A stretch of 64,000 bases of DNA from Parapontixanthobacter aurantiacus (GTDB lineage Bacteria > Pseudomonadota > Alphaproteobacteria > Sphingomonadales > Sphingomonadaceae): NCBI RefSeq assembly GCF_009827635.1, contig NZ_WTYW01000005.1, positions 1 through 64,000 of the forward strand, read 5' to 3'. Positions 53,016 to 61,636 of the stretch are shown one piece after another. The notes under the pieces were generated by a model. That model saw only the letters and a program-made list of their open reading frames with translations. It was not told where the DNA came from and did not search any database. Made by a program: the position numbers and the translations under genes. The stretch's first letter is position 1; each line of letters starts with the position of its first letter.

Positions 53016-54764
53016 TCAGGCGGCCAGGTCGAGGGGCTGTATCTCCCCGGAAAGGTAGAGTTTCTTGGCCTTTGCGCGGCTCAGCTTGCCGCTGGAGGTG
53101 CGCGGCAGCGTGCGCGGCGGAACGAGCTCGACGACACAGTTCATCCCGGTAACCGAGTGAACCTTGTCGCGGATTTGCTGGTGCAGCTTGATGCGTTCCT
53201 GAGGATCGGAAACCCGGCAATGGACGAGGACCGCCGGGGCTTCGTCGCCCGCTTCGGTTTCGACCGAAAAGGCCGCGATATCGCCGTGATTGAAGCCCGG
53301 AAGCTGCTCGACGGCCCACTCGATATCCTGCGGCCAGTGGTTCTTGCCGTTGATGATGATCATGTCCTTCGCCCGTCCGACGATGAACAGATACCCGTCC
53401 GCGAGATAGCCCATGTCACCGGTATCGAGCCACAACTCCCCGTTTTCCTTGGCAACGAGGCAGTCGTTCGTCGCCTCCTCGTTGCGGAAATAGGAATGCA
53501 TGACCGAGGGACCGCGACACCAGACCTTGCCGATCTGGCGATCGCCCTTCGCCTCTTCGTTCTCGCCCCGAATCTCGACCTGCATGTCGGGCAGGGCCTT
53601 GCCGCAATTGACGATCGCGCGGTAGCGGGCGGGGCGCGAGAGGTCGCGCTGCGTACCCGAAAGGCGCTCTTCCTCGACCAGTTCGATGCGAATGCCTTCG
53701 CCAGGCGGCATGACCGTCACTGCCAGCGTCGCTTCGGCGAGACCGTAGGAGGGGGTGAAGGCATTGGCCTTGAAGCCCGCACCGGCAAAGGCGTTGACGA
53801 AGTTCTGCATCACGTCAGGCCGGATCATGTCCGCCCCGTTTCCGGCGACGCGCCAGCGCGACAGGTCGAACCGCTCGCCGACATTGCTCTGGCTGGAGAT
53901 GCGGCGGGCGCAGATATCGTAGCCGAAGGTCGGCGAATAGGAGAGCGTCGTGCCCTGATTGCGGCTGATGAGGTCGAGCCAGGCCAGCGGGCGGCGCGCG
54001 AAATGCTCCGTCTTGAGGTAGTCGACCGACATCTGGTTCGCGATCAGTGACAGGAAGCATCCGACGAGGCCCATGTCGTGATACCAAGGCAGCCAGCTCA
54101 CCACGCGCTCGTTCGAGCCGACATTCATCGTCGTCGCGTGGCCGTAGAGGTTGTGAAGCAAGGCCTCGTGCGTGACTGCGACACCGGTCGGGAAGCGCGT
54201 CGAGCCGCTGGAATACTGGAGGTAGCAGATGTCTTCGGGCTCGGCCTTGGCAAAGGTGCATTCCGGGCCGTCGCGCTCGGCGAAATCGTCCCAGTTCACG
54301 CCCTCGCAACCCTGACGCGCCGCCGCGGCGGCACCCATCTCGTCGATTTCCGCAGGGTAGAGCAGGAACTTGGGATCGCTCGACTGCAACTGCACCGAAA
54401 GCTGGTCGATGTAGCTTTCCTTGCCGCCGAATCCGGTAGGCAAAGGCAACGGCACAGGCCAGGCGCCGACTATGACGCAGGCGCAGAACAGCGCGGCGAA
54501 CTCCGGCGAGGTTTCCGCGATCAGCGCAATGCGGTCGCCCTTCTCGACGCCGCTGGCGACGAGGCGGCGCGCTTGCGCCAAGGCGTCCTCTCGCATTTCC
54601 CGAAACGTGTAGGCACGCTCCAACGCGCCCCGCATATCGTGGAAATTCAGGCCCTTTTCGCTTCTCGCGGCGTAATCGATCGCCTCGACGAAGGTGGCGA
54701 AATCGGCGCGACGGCGCGGTAACGCGCAATCGTTCGGCGTCGGCTGGATAGCTGCTTCCTGCAT
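53016..54764 (-). CDS. Fatty acyl-AMP ligase (FAAL)
   Basis: An adenylate-forming enzyme, 582 residues from ATG 54764. The adenylation core has YSSGSTRFPTGVAVTHE near 189, YHDMGLVG near 230 and SYGLAEATL near 340, then DTGDMGYLADGYLFIVGRAKDMIIINGKNHWP near the end. The YHDMGLVG and SYGLAEATL blocks fit the FAAL type of FadD rather than acyl-CoA synthetase. It would load a fatty acid as acyl-AMP on a carrier or polyketide enzyme, but none is adjacent. The TTG start at 54782 is an alternative. Confidence 0.88.
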   Translation of the reverse strand: MQEAAIQPTPNDCALPRRRADFATFVEAIDYAARSEKGLNFHDMRGALERAYTFREMREDALAQARRLVASGVEKGDRIALIAETSPEFAALFCACVIVGAWPVPLPLPTGFGGKESYIDQLSVQLQSSDPKFLLYPAEIDEMGAAAAARQGCEGVNWDDFAERDGPECTFAKAEPEDICYLQYSSGSTRFPTGVAVTHEALLHNLYGHATTMNVGSNERVVSWLPWYHDMGLVGCFLSLIANQMSVDYLKTEHFARRPLAWLDLISRNQGTTLSYSPTFGYDICARRISSQSNVGERFDLSRWRVAGNGADMIRPDVMQNFVNAFAGAGFKANAFTPSYGLAEATLAVTVMPPGEGIRIELVEEERLSGTQRDLSRPARYRAIVNCGKALPDMQVEIRGENEEAKGDRQIGKVWCRGPSVMHSYFRNEEATNDCLVAKENGELWLDTGDMGYLADGYLFIVGRAKDMIIINGKNHWPQDIEWAVEQLPGFNHGDIAAFSVETEAGDEAPAVLVHCRVSDPQERIKLHQQIRDKVHSVTGMNCVVELVPPRTLPRTSSGKLSRAKAKKLYLSGEIQPLDLAA

Positions 54765-54905
54765 GATTATGTTCTGTCGCAACTCTTGATCATAAGATTT
54801 GCGCCTTCTTGCACCCCCACATGATCCGCGGATGAACCGTTAACGCTCAAATCCCCGGTTGCAAAGTTTTCCATTTGATAAGGAGTGTGGCACGAATAAG
54901 GCGCA

Positions 54906-55601
54906 ATGCCGCGTTATCCCAATCGCAAGCCTCGTGGAAGACGGCCGCGAAAGCCCCTAAAACCGCTCGATCCGGCGCGTCTCGAAGAATTCGCGGTCGC
55001 CTATGTCGCGCGCTTTGCAACGAGCGCTGCGAAGCTCGAAAAATATCTTCTGCGCAAGCTGCGCGAGCGTGGATACACCCCCGATGCTTCCGAAAACTGG
55101 CTCGCGGAGGATGCTGCAAGGGCAAGCGACGAGGCATCGCTCGAGGCAGGACGCGCCAGAATTGGGGAACTCGTCGAGCGGTTCGTGGAAAAGGGCTATG
55201 TCGATGACGACCAGTTCGCGCGGAGCCGTGCAGGAAGCCTCTTGTCGCGTGGCTACGGCGCCCGGCGGATCGAACAAACCCTGCGGCATGACGGGATAGC
55301 CGAGGAAGTAAGGGATGCCCATGCACCCCAGCGCGCGGAAGCACGGCAGGCGGCACTGGCCCTGGCGCGCAAGCGGCGCTTCGGACCGTTCGCGCGGGGC
55401 GGGCCGAACGGCGATATCGAGGACGGACTGTTGCCCGAAGATCGCGATTTCGCCGCGAACGAGGAACGCCGCAAATTGCGCGACAAGCAGCTTGCGGCAA
55501 TGCTCCGGGCAGGGCATGAATTCGCCGATGCCAGCGCCATTCTCGATTTCCGCAACGAGGCCGAAGCGGAGGAATGGGCGCGAGGAGACGACGATGCATA
55601 A
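54906..55601 (+). CDS. recX: Regulatory protein RecX family
   Basis: A 231-residue basic helical protein of the RecX/OraA fold, which modulates RecA filaments. Blocks are AVAYVARFATSAAKLEKYLLRKLRERG near 31-57, VERFVEKGYVDDDQFARSRAGSLLSRGYGARRIEQTL, and a C-terminal LRDKQLAAMLRAGHEFADASAIL (third repeat). It is longer than typical RecX because of an insert of about 40 residues in the middle. The stop overlaps the DUF192 gene by eight bases. recA is not in the window. Confidence 0.85.
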   Translation: MPRYPNRKPRGRRPRKPLKPLDPARLEEFAVAYVARFATSAAKLEKYLLRKLRERGYTPDASENWLAEDAARASDEASLEAGRARIGELVERFVEKGYVDDDQFARSRAGSLLSRGYGARRIEQTLRHDGIAEEVRDAHAPQRAEARQAALALARKRRFGPFARGGPNGDIEDGLLPEDRDFAANEERRKLRDKQLAAMLRAGHEFADASAILDFRNEAEAEEWARGDDDA

Positions 55602-56100
55602 ATTCGGGAAGCGTGCGCTGACGCTGATCCTTGGTGCGGCTTGGCTGGGCGCCTGTTCGCCGCAGGCCGCCTCGACGCAGCAGCAGGACGTTCGCGCAGA
55701 AGCGGCCATGCCGGAACGCCATCCCGTATCGGGCCTCGAAGTCGTCCCTCTGACCATCGAATCGGGTGAGGAAGAGCACGTTTTCGCAGTCGAGGTGGCA
55801 CGCACCTTCGATCAGCAACGCCGCGGGCTGATGGAGCGCCCTCCGCTGGGCGACAATGAGGGAATGATCTTTCCCTACAATCCGCCGGGCGTGCAAAGCT
55901 TCTGGATGAAGAACACGCCGAGTTCGCTCGACATCATCTATGTCGGCCCGGACGAGCGGATCATCAACATCTACGAGAATACCGAGCCGCTGTCCGAGGA
56001 GTCGCTGCCATCGGCCGGTCCGGCCAGTCTCGTCCTAGAAATCAGGGGTGGCCGATCCGCCGAACTCGGCATCGAACCGGGTGACCGCGTCACCTGGTAG
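55594..56100 (+). CDS. DUF192 lipoprotein-like protein
   Basis: A 168-residue exported protein. Its signal ends in LGAACS-type sequence (LILGAAWLGACSPQ), so a lipobox cysteine near 21 is likely and it may be a lipoprotein. The DUF192 domain is MERPPLGDNEGMIFPYNPPGVQSFWMKNTPSSLDIIYV, with the end LGIEPGDRV. The start at 55594 is fixed because upstream frame is recX. Function unknown; often beside NDUFA12/DUF2155 genes in alphaproteobacteria, as here. Confidence 0.85.
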   Translation: MHKFGKRALTLILGAAWLGACSPQAASTQQQDVRAEAAMPERHPVSGLEVVPLTIESGEEEHVFAVEVARTFDQQRRGLMERPPLGDNEGMIFPYNPPGVQSFWMKNTPSSLDIIYVGPDERIINIYENTEPLSEESLPSAGPASLVLEIRGGRSAELGIEPGDRVTW

Positions 56101-56165
56101 GCGCTGGACAGCCAGCACAAATGGGTCTTGGCGGTAAGCGGGGAATCGTCTAACCGCGAAGCCCT

Positions 56166-56582
56166 ATGAGCTTCCTCGGCAAAATCTTTACCTGGTGGAA
56201 CGGTGCCACCATCGGCACATCGCTGTTCACGATGCGGCGCGGCGAGAAGGTCGGCACCGATGCGCAGGGCAATACCTATTACCGGTCACGCAACAAGCGC
56301 GATATGACCACCGCCGGCTCTTATATCGGGGCGGAACGGCGCTGGGTCATCTACGAAGGCGCCAACGATGCGAGCCGCGTCCCGCCCGAATGGCATGGCT
56401 GGCTGCATGGCTCGTTCGACGATGTTCCCGAAAGCTATCTGCCGCCTGCAAAGATCTGGGAAACCGAATACGTCCCCAATGCGACGGGCACCGCCGATGC
56501 CTATCGCCCGCAAGGCGCGCTCGAACGGGGCGGCAAGCGGGTGAAGGCGGTCGGCGATTACGAGGCTTGGACGCCCGAATAA
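56166..56582 (+). CDS. NDUFA12 / B17.2-like complex I accessory subunit
   Basis: A 138-residue protein matching NDUFA12 (B17.2) of NADH:ubiquinone oxidoreductase: LGKIFTWWNGATIGTSLFT, GTDAQGNTYYRSR, ERRWVIYEGANDASRVPPEWHGWLHG. Alphaproteobacteria share this accessory subunit with mitochondria; it sits at the complex I peripheral arm. Start ATG 56166. It overlaps the next gene by one base (TAATG). Confidence 0.93.
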   Translation: MSFLGKIFTWWNGATIGTSLFTMRRGEKVGTDAQGNTYYRSRNKRDMTTAGSYIGAERRWVIYEGANDASRVPPEWHGWLHGSFDDVPESYLPPAKIWETEYVPNATGTADAYRPQGALERGGKRVKAVGDYEAWTPE

Positions 56583-57094
56583 TGAAGGTTCGCCGGGGTC
56601 TGTTACTGCCGGTCGGCGCTGCCTGCCTGGCGATGCTCGCAGGTTGCTCGGACGATGTTCCGCCAGCCGAAACGGGCGAGGAAACCGAAATTCCCGAGGA
56701 AATTCGCGAGACCTCCAATCGCGCTGTCCAGCCCGAGGGTCAGGTCGAAGGCGCGACCCCGATGGAAGAGCGCGTGGCGACGATCGGTGTGCTCAACAAG
56801 CGCAACAATGCGACGCGTGACATCGAGCTGACGCCGGGCGAGCAGCAACGGCTCGGTAACATCATCGTCGGCCTGTCCGCCTGCGAGCGGACCGCGCCGT
56901 GGGAAACGCAGAAGGAAACGGGCGCGTTCGTGCAGGTCATGGTGCGCAATCCGAACGCGGAGAACACCGACTTCCAGCGCATCTTTTCAGGCTGGCTGTT
57001 CAAGAACTCGCCCTCGCTCAACGTGGTCGAGCACCCGATCTACGACGTCTGGGTCAAGGACTGTGCGATGAGCTTTCCGGGCGAGGAAGCCTGA
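56582..57094 (+). CDS. DUF2155 lipoprotein-like protein
   Basis: A 170-residue exported protein. A signal peptide with a lipobox-type LAGC (near 19-23) is seen. The mature N-terminal half is Glu/Thr-rich and disordered. The DUF2155 domain begins at IGVLNKRNNATRDIELTPGEQQ and contains ACERTAPWETQ and FSGWLFKNSPSLNVVEHPIYDVWVKDC. It continues the NDUFA12 transcript. Its last 55 bases overlap the convergent aat gene. Function unknown. Confidence 0.85.
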   Translation: MKVRRGLLLPVGAACLAMLAGCSDDVPPAETGEETEIPEEIRETSNRAVQPEGQVEGATPMEERVATIGVLNKRNNATRDIELTPGEQQRLGNIIVGLSACERTAPWETQKETGAFVQVMVRNPNAENTDFQRIFSGWLFKNSPSLNVVEHPIYDVWVKDCAMSFPGEEA

Positions 57095-57807
57095 TCGCAC
57101 TCTTCGAACCGCGCGATCGCCTCGCAGATATCCATTTCCGGCGGGCCTGCCGCCTCGCCGATCGCCGCAAGATAGTCCGCCTGCGGTAGAGCCACAGCGC
57201 CGAGGCTTGCGAGATGGTCGGTCATGAACTGGCAGTCCAGCACCCGGTAGCCGCCTCTCCGCATGGCCGCGACCAGCCAGGCGAGCGCCACCTTGCTGGC
57301 GTTGTCCGCGCGCGAGAACATGCTCTCTCCGCAGAATACCCGGTCGAAGGAAACACCGTATAAACCTCCTACGAGGGATGGTTCCCCGCCATTCGCTTCG
57401 CCTGCCGCCTCTGGGTATTCCCCTGCTGCAGGGACGCGCCAGCATTCGATCGAATGCGCAAAGCCCGCCCGATGAAGCGCGAGATAGCTGCGCTCGATCC
57501 GGTGGCTGATCCAGCTACCTTCGTCCGAGCCGTCCGGGGCGGGGCGCGGGGCGGCACACTCGCCGACGACCCGGCCGAACGCCCGGTTGCAGGTGACGCG
57601 GTAAGTGCCGCGCTTCAGGGTCTTGGCGAGTGAGCGCGAACAGCGAAACTCGTCGAGCGGAATTATTGCACGTTCGCGCGGCTCGACCCAGAATATGTCC
57701 GGGTCCTCGCGCCCTTCGGCCATGGGGAAGACCCCTTGGGAATAGGCCAGCAGAAGGAGCTTGGGATCGATGATCTCGTCGCGCTGCGAGTAAGTCGGCG
57801 CCTGCAT
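57040..57807 (-). CDS. aat: Leucyl/phenylalanyl-tRNA--protein transferase
   Basis: This enzyme adds Leu or Phe to the N-terminus of proteins for N-end-rule degradation. It has 255 residues from ATG 57807 (MQAPTYSQRD). Blocks are LLLAYSQGVFPMAE, WVEPRERAIIPLDEF, YLALHRAGFAHSIECW, and LVGGLYGVSFDRVFCGESMFSRADNASKVALAWL near 170, ending with FMTDHLASLGA. A short insert (GEYPEAAGEANGGEP) lengthens one loop. Upstream frame to 57894 is not needed. It overlaps the DUF2155 gene by 55 bases tail to tail. Confidence 0.93.
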   Translation of the reverse strand: MQAPTYSQRDEIIDPKLLLLAYSQGVFPMAEGREDPDIFWVEPRERAIIPLDEFRCSRSLAKTLKRGTYRVTCNRAFGRVVGECAAPRPAPDGSDEGSWISHRIERSYLALHRAGFAHSIECWRVPAAGEYPEAAGEANGGEPSLVGGLYGVSFDRVFCGESMFSRADNASKVALAWLVAAMRRGGYRVLDCQFMTDHLASLGAVALPQADYLAAIGEAAGPPEMDICEAIARFEECDQASSPGKLIAQSLTQTS

Positions 57808-58015
57808 GCTCAGGCTCGCGGCAAGGGCGGGGCGCGACCGGTGCAGCCGGTACTGATTGTTCGAGCGGAGCGGGTCGCCTGCATGATGGACCATATTGTG
57901 GGCGCGGTCCGGGGGCAGGGCAAGGCTTGATTGGCAGGGCTGGCTGCTTGGCCGCGCCGTTCCAGAATCATGTTGCCATCATTCCGGCGAGAGCTTAAAC
58001 GCACCGCTCCCATGC

Positions 58016-58091
58016 AGGGGTGTAGCTCAGTTGGTAGAGCATCGGTCTCCAAAACCGAGGGCCACGGGTTCGAATCCTGTCACCCCTGCCA
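58016..58091 (+). tRNA. tRNA-Trp (anticodon CCA)
   Basis: Acceptor AGGGGTG pairs with CACCCCT; D arm TAGCTCAGTTGGTAGAGCA; anticodon stem CGGT/ACCG around CTCCAAA (anticodon CCA, reading UGG); T arm GGGTTCGAATCC; discriminator G; encoded CCA at 58089-58091. It lies about 3.3 kb before secE-nusG, whereas in many proteobacteria it is right before secE. Confidence 0.97.
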
Positions 58092-58325
58092 TTTTTCCGG
58101 AATAGACGAAACGTTTGAGAACGTGACCTTCGAGGTCGGCTGACGGTCTGCTATTCGCTGCTCTCACGACGTCTCCGCAACGTCGATTTGCGCAAATTGG
58201 GGTGTTTGGACGAGGGGCAAGCCGGAGAAAGCTGACCATCCTGCGAAAAATGTCTGTCGCGCCCTTCGCATGTTGGAGTCGATAGAACACGTGCAGAACA
58301 CGGCAAGGCTTCCTACTTGGAGGTC

Positions 58326-59084
58326 ATGAAACCTACCACTCGCGTTCGCGTCATCGATCTGGAAACCACTGGCTCGAACCCGCCGGCCCACGCTGTTTGC
58401 GAGATTGGCTGGCAGGACGTCGTGCTTGGAGACGACGGGCGTTGGTCCCTCGATGCCGGACACGGAGCCTCCTTCGTCGATCCGGGCAGGTCGATCCCGC
58501 CGGTAACGATGGCCGTGCATCATATCATGGACGAAGACGTTGCAGGCGCGCCGTTCTGGCCCGAGATCGCACCGTCCATTCTTCGCCCGGAAAAAGGCGT
58601 TGCCGCACTCGCCGCGCACCGCGCCTCTTTCGAGCAGCGCTTTTGCACGCCGAAGCTGTCGGGCGGCGCGCCGTGGATCTGCACGTGGAAGTGCGCTTTG
58701 CGGCTATGGCCGGACAGTCCGAGCTTCTCAAATCAGGTGCTCCGATACTGGCGCATGCCGGAAGGTTTGGACCATGCGAGGGGCCTGCCGGTCCATCGGG
58801 CCTTTCCGGATGCTTACGTGACGGCCCACCACCTGCGCGATCAATTGAACGAAGCCGGTCTCGACCAGTTGCTGGCTTGGAGTGCGGAACCGGGCTTACT
58901 GCCGCGCGTGCCGTACGGAGCCGACCGCGGGAGCTACTGGCACGAACTCGATGATAATTTGCTGAAACGCTACACGTCGGACCGCAACGAGGACGTACGC
59001 TTTTCAGCCCGGAAAGAGGTGGAACGGCGAAGCGGCGATGCTTTCGAACCCGACGACGGTGCCGCGCAAGGCGAACTGCTCTAA
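58326..59084 (+). CDS. DEDDh 3'-5' exonuclease domain protein (DnaQ-like)
   Basis: A 252-residue exonuclease with VIDLETTGSNPP near 8-19 (Asp and Glu), HHIMDEDV near 62, AAHRASFEQRF near 95, and HRAFPDAYVTAHHL near 157 with the DEDDh His and Asp. The C-terminal 60 residues (KRYTSDRNEDVRFSARKEVERR) are extra. It may act in DNA repair or RNA trimming; it is not the replicative epsilon subunit by context. Start ATG 58326 (MKPTTRVRV). Confidence 0.82.
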   Translation: MKPTTRVRVIDLETTGSNPPAHAVCEIGWQDVVLGDDGRWSLDAGHGASFVDPGRSIPPVTMAVHHIMDEDVAGAPFWPEIAPSILRPEKGVAALAAHRASFEQRFCTPKLSGGAPWICTWKCALRLWPDSPSFSNQVLRYWRMPEGLDHARGLPVHRAFPDAYVTAHHLRDQLNEAGLDQLLAWSAEPGLLPRVPYGADRGSYWHELDDNLLKRYTSDRNEDVRFSARKEVERRSGDAFEPDDGAAQGELL

Positions 59085-59327
59085 GCGAAATCCGAGGTTT
59101 TTTACCGGTCTTTGGACCTGTTCAAGCCTTGCCCGATGCGGACTCCGATGAAGCCGTTCGGGCCGTGGTAAGCCGATATGGTTAACTTAACCAATTATCG
59201 TCTCGCCGCGGCACATCCCCCACGAACTATCATTTTTCATACTTAATGCGTTGGAACCGCAGCGGCCAACTGTGCATTATTGTCGACGGGAGCTGGTTAG
59301 TTTCAGTTTTTTTTTGGAGAAGACATC
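59085..59327. promoter_or_regulatory. Leader region with a 15-base dyad and candidate stress promoter before the 49-residue gene
   Basis: TGGTTAA-C-TTAACCA at 59179-59193 is a perfect inverted repeat around one base, a candidate operator. Further on, GGAAC at 59253-59257 with CATT at 59275-59278 (17 bases between) partly matches the EcfG consensus. The stretch has no gene of its own. A run of ten T stands just before the ribosome site GGAGAAG. Confidence 0.35.
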
Positions 59328-59477
59328 ATGTCCAGTCTGTCGTTTCGCAGCAGCCGCCCGGACCAGTGGGTCCAGCCTCGCGCTTACCGCGACGCCTCGC
59401 TGCGCTACATGAAACATGGCGCAATCCGTCCGATGGAAGAACCGGGATTCCTGGCCCGCGTCTTCGGTCGCCGCTGA
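59328..59477 (+). CDS. Small 49-residue protein, function unknown
   Basis: A short gene with a good ribosome site (GGAGAAG, five bases before ATG 59328) and an intrinsic terminator 34 bases after its stop. The protein (MSSLSFRSSRPDQW start, FLARVFGRR end) is basic and rich in Arg, Ser and aromatic residues. It has no membrane segment or signal. The tight gene-with-terminator layout and the codon composition support a real monocistronic gene. No family is recognised. Confidence 0.6.
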   Translation: MSSLSFRSSRPDQWVQPRAYRDASLRYMKHGAIRPMEEPGFLARVFGRR

Positions 59478-59510
59478 CCGCGCACTGAATTTCGATACCC
59501 GATCGAATGA

Positions 59511-59546
59511 GGTCGGCACCCCTGGTCTCGGGTGCCGACCTTTTTT
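59511..59546 (+). terminator. Intrinsic terminator after the 49-residue gene
   Basis: An 11-base-pair perfect stem: GGTCGGCACCC (59511-59521) and GGGTGCCGACC (59530-59540), eight-base loop, followed by TTTTTT (59541-59546). It is 33 bases past the small gene's stop. Confidence 0.92.
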
Positions 59547-59615
59547 GTGCGCATCGCTAAGGGGAGCGGCGGCGGGGAATTAACCGGGGTAGGCTAACGC
59601 CCCGACGCTTGCGCA

Positions 59616-61154
59616 TCAGTACTCGTTCGGTTCCTCCGGCGTGTCCGCGGTATGCGTCGGTCCGGCGGTCTTGTCTCCGCGAGCGAGCTTGAACACCACG
59701 CCCGACAGTAGCGCGAGTGCCAGCAGGTTGGGCAGCGCCATCGCCGCATTCGAGATGTCGCCGAGCCTCCAGACCAGCTGAGAGGGTTGCGTTGCCCCGA
59801 CATAGATCGCGATGCACCAGATCACCCGCCAGGCGATATGCAGCTTCTTCTCGCCGCTCCGGCTCGATCCCGGAACGCGGTCGTAGATGAAGGTGATTGC
59901 GCGTTCCCCGTAGTAGCTCCAGGTAAGCAAGGTCGTGAACACGAACAGGATCAGCGCGATGCTGGCGACCAGAGTGCCCAGCGGGATGCTCGCGATCTCG
60001 AAGGGGAAGGCCGCTGCGAAGGCGCCGCTCGTCGTGACGAAGCCGCTTTGGGCGGTCGTGCCGAGATCGGATTGCCAGACATGGCGGACCGCCTCGCCCT
60101 CGTAGGTGAAGTTGCCTTCGACCGTCAGGATGACCAGCGCGGTCATCGTGCAGATGATGATCGTGTCGATGAACGTGCCCAGCATCGCCATGCGGCCCTG
60201 CTGTTGCGGATCGTTGGTCTGCGCCACCGCGTGCGCGATCGGGGTCGAGCCCTGTCCGCTCTCGTTGGAGAACAGGCCGCGTGCGACACCTGCCCTGATA
60301 GCGAGGATGATCGCCGCCCCGGCGAACCCGCCGCTGGCGCTCTGCGCATTGAAGGCACCGCTGAATATGCGGCTGAACGTTTCGGGCAGATCGCCGAAAT
60401 TGAGGATCAGTGCGATAAGCGCCATGACGATATAGGCGGCCGCCATGAACGGCACGACGCTTTCGGCGACGCGGCCGATCGACTTGATGCCGCCGATAAT
60501 GACGACGAACACCGCGATGGCGACGATGAGGCCGCCCAGCCAGCGTTCCCAGCCGAACAACTCGTTGAGACCGCTCGCAACCTCGTTCGCCTGGATGGAA
60601 TTACCCGTGACGAGCGCGGAGAACAGCGTGCCGAGGCAGAAGAGGATGGCGAGCCAGGTCCATTTCGGGCCCAGGCCCATCATGATGTAGGTCATCGGTC
60701 CGCCGCGATAGACGCCGTCGCTGGTCTTTTCGCGGTAGCGGATAGCGAGCGAGCCTTCGGCAAAGCCCAGCGCCATGCCGAACAAGGCGGTCACCCACAT
60801 CCAGAAGACCGCGCCGGGTCCGCCCAGCGCGATGGCCGTGGCGACGCCGGCGAGATTGCCCGTGCCGACCTGTCCCGACAGGGCGGTCGAAAGCGCGGCG
60901 AAGGGCGAGATTTCACCTGCGCCCGCGCCCTTGCGGCCCTTGAACAGTCCGGCGAAGGCGCTGCCCAGCTTGACGATCGGGTAGAAGCGCAGGCCGATCA
61001 TGATCCACGCGCCGACCCCCAAAAGGATAATGGCGAGTGGCGGGAAGGGGATGACCGCTTCGCCGTTCCAGGTCCCGCCCCAAATGAAGTCGGAAATGTT
61101 CGTGACCGGCTGGACGAGCCTGTCGCCCAGCGTCTGCGGTTGGGCTGCTGCCAT
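59616..61154 (-). CDS. Alanine/glycine:cation symporter (AgcS/AlsT family)
   Basis: A 512-residue sodium-coupled amino-acid importer with about 11 membrane helices. Family blocks are FAALSTALSGQVGTGNLAGVATAI near 85-108, GGPGAVFWMWVTALFGM, YRGGPMTYIMMGLG, and FSNESGQGSTPIAHA near 300. An extra aromatic-rich C-terminal region follows. It is transcribed away from secE. Alanine or glycine is the usual substrate; the exact one is not readable. Confidence 0.92.
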   Translation of the reverse strand: MAAAQPQTLGDRLVQPVTNISDFIWGGTWNGEAVIPFPPLAIILLGVGAWIMIGLRFYPIVKLGSAFAGLFKGRKGAGAGEISPFAALSTALSGQVGTGNLAGVATAIALGGPGAVFWMWVTALFGMALGFAEGSLAIRYREKTSDGVYRGGPMTYIMMGLGPKWTWLAILFCLGTLFSALVTGNSIQANEVASGLNELFGWERWLGGLIVAIAVFVVIIGGIKSIGRVAESVVPFMAAAYIVMALIALILNFGDLPETFSRIFSGAFNAQSASGGFAGAAIILAIRAGVARGLFSNESGQGSTPIAHAVAQTNDPQQQGRMAMLGTFIDTIIICTMTALVILTVEGNFTYEGEAVRHVWQSDLGTTAQSGFVTTSGAFAAAFPFEIASIPLGTLVASIALILFVFTTLLTWSYYGERAITFIYDRVPGSSRSGEKKLHIAWRVIWCIAIYVGATQPSQLVWRLGDISNAAMALPNLLALALLSGVVFKLARGDKTAGPTHTADTPEEPNEY

Positions 61155-61318
61155 TATCTACCCCTCATGCGTCCCGTGAAACTTGCGCGCGCCGCACAGT
61201 GCTAGTTTGCGATCATTCGCTTGGCCAGCCTCTTTGCCCTTTTCCCACCGCCGCGTGCTTGCTTTTGCGCAGGAGCGCGCGTAAACGGCTGACCGTCTTT
61301 CCGACAATTCAGCGTTTT

Positions 61319-61345
61319 CGCCCCTCCCGGACTTGAACCGGGGCG
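61319..61345. other. tRNA T-arm-like hairpin upstream of secE
   Basis: On the minus strand this reads CCCGG-TTCAAGT-CCGGG, a perfect T-stem and T-loop, followed by AGGGGCG, which looks like the 3' acceptor of a tRNA, but no matching 5' acceptor, anticodon arm or CCA follows. It could be a tRNA 3'-end fragment, an mRNA-leader hairpin, or chance. Confidence 0.3.
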
Positions 61346-61411
61346 GCGCGGAGCCGATGTTGGAAACGCGCAAGGACAACCTGAACGCAATACGGGAAAG
61401 CGATACGCAGC

Positions 61412-61606
61412 ATGGCCAAAGTCAATCCGGGCGAATTCATCCGGCAAGTCCGCACCGAAGCGGGCAAGGTCGTCTGGCCGACGCGCGAGGAAACGATCCG
61501 CACGGCGATCTTCGTGTTCATCATGATGGTGATCCTCTCGCTGTTCTTCCTCGGCATTGACACCGTGTTCGGAGCGATCGTCTCCTGGCTGCTCACGCTG
61601 GCCTGA
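61412..61606 (+). CDS. secE: Preprotein translocase subunit SecE
   Basis: The small SecYEG membrane subunit, 64 residues, short one-helix form. GEFIRQVRTEAGKVVWPTREET near 7-28 is the amphipathic conserved block, followed by one membrane helix (IFVFIMMVILSLFFLGIDTVFG). Normal for alphaproteobacteria. It is followed by nusG after 30 bases, the universal secE-nusG pair. Confidence 0.96.
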   Translation: MAKVNPGEFIRQVRTEAGKVVWPTREETIRTAIFVFIMMVILSLFFLGIDTVFGAIVSWLLTLA

Positions 61607-61636
61607 TCCAAACAGTTTCAAACGGATTTCAATCAC

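Noticed and set aside
54847-55896. Long antisense frame across recX
   Set aside because: The translation is basic and low-complexity, with codon periodicity set by the opposite strand. recX and DUF192 families explain this DNA.
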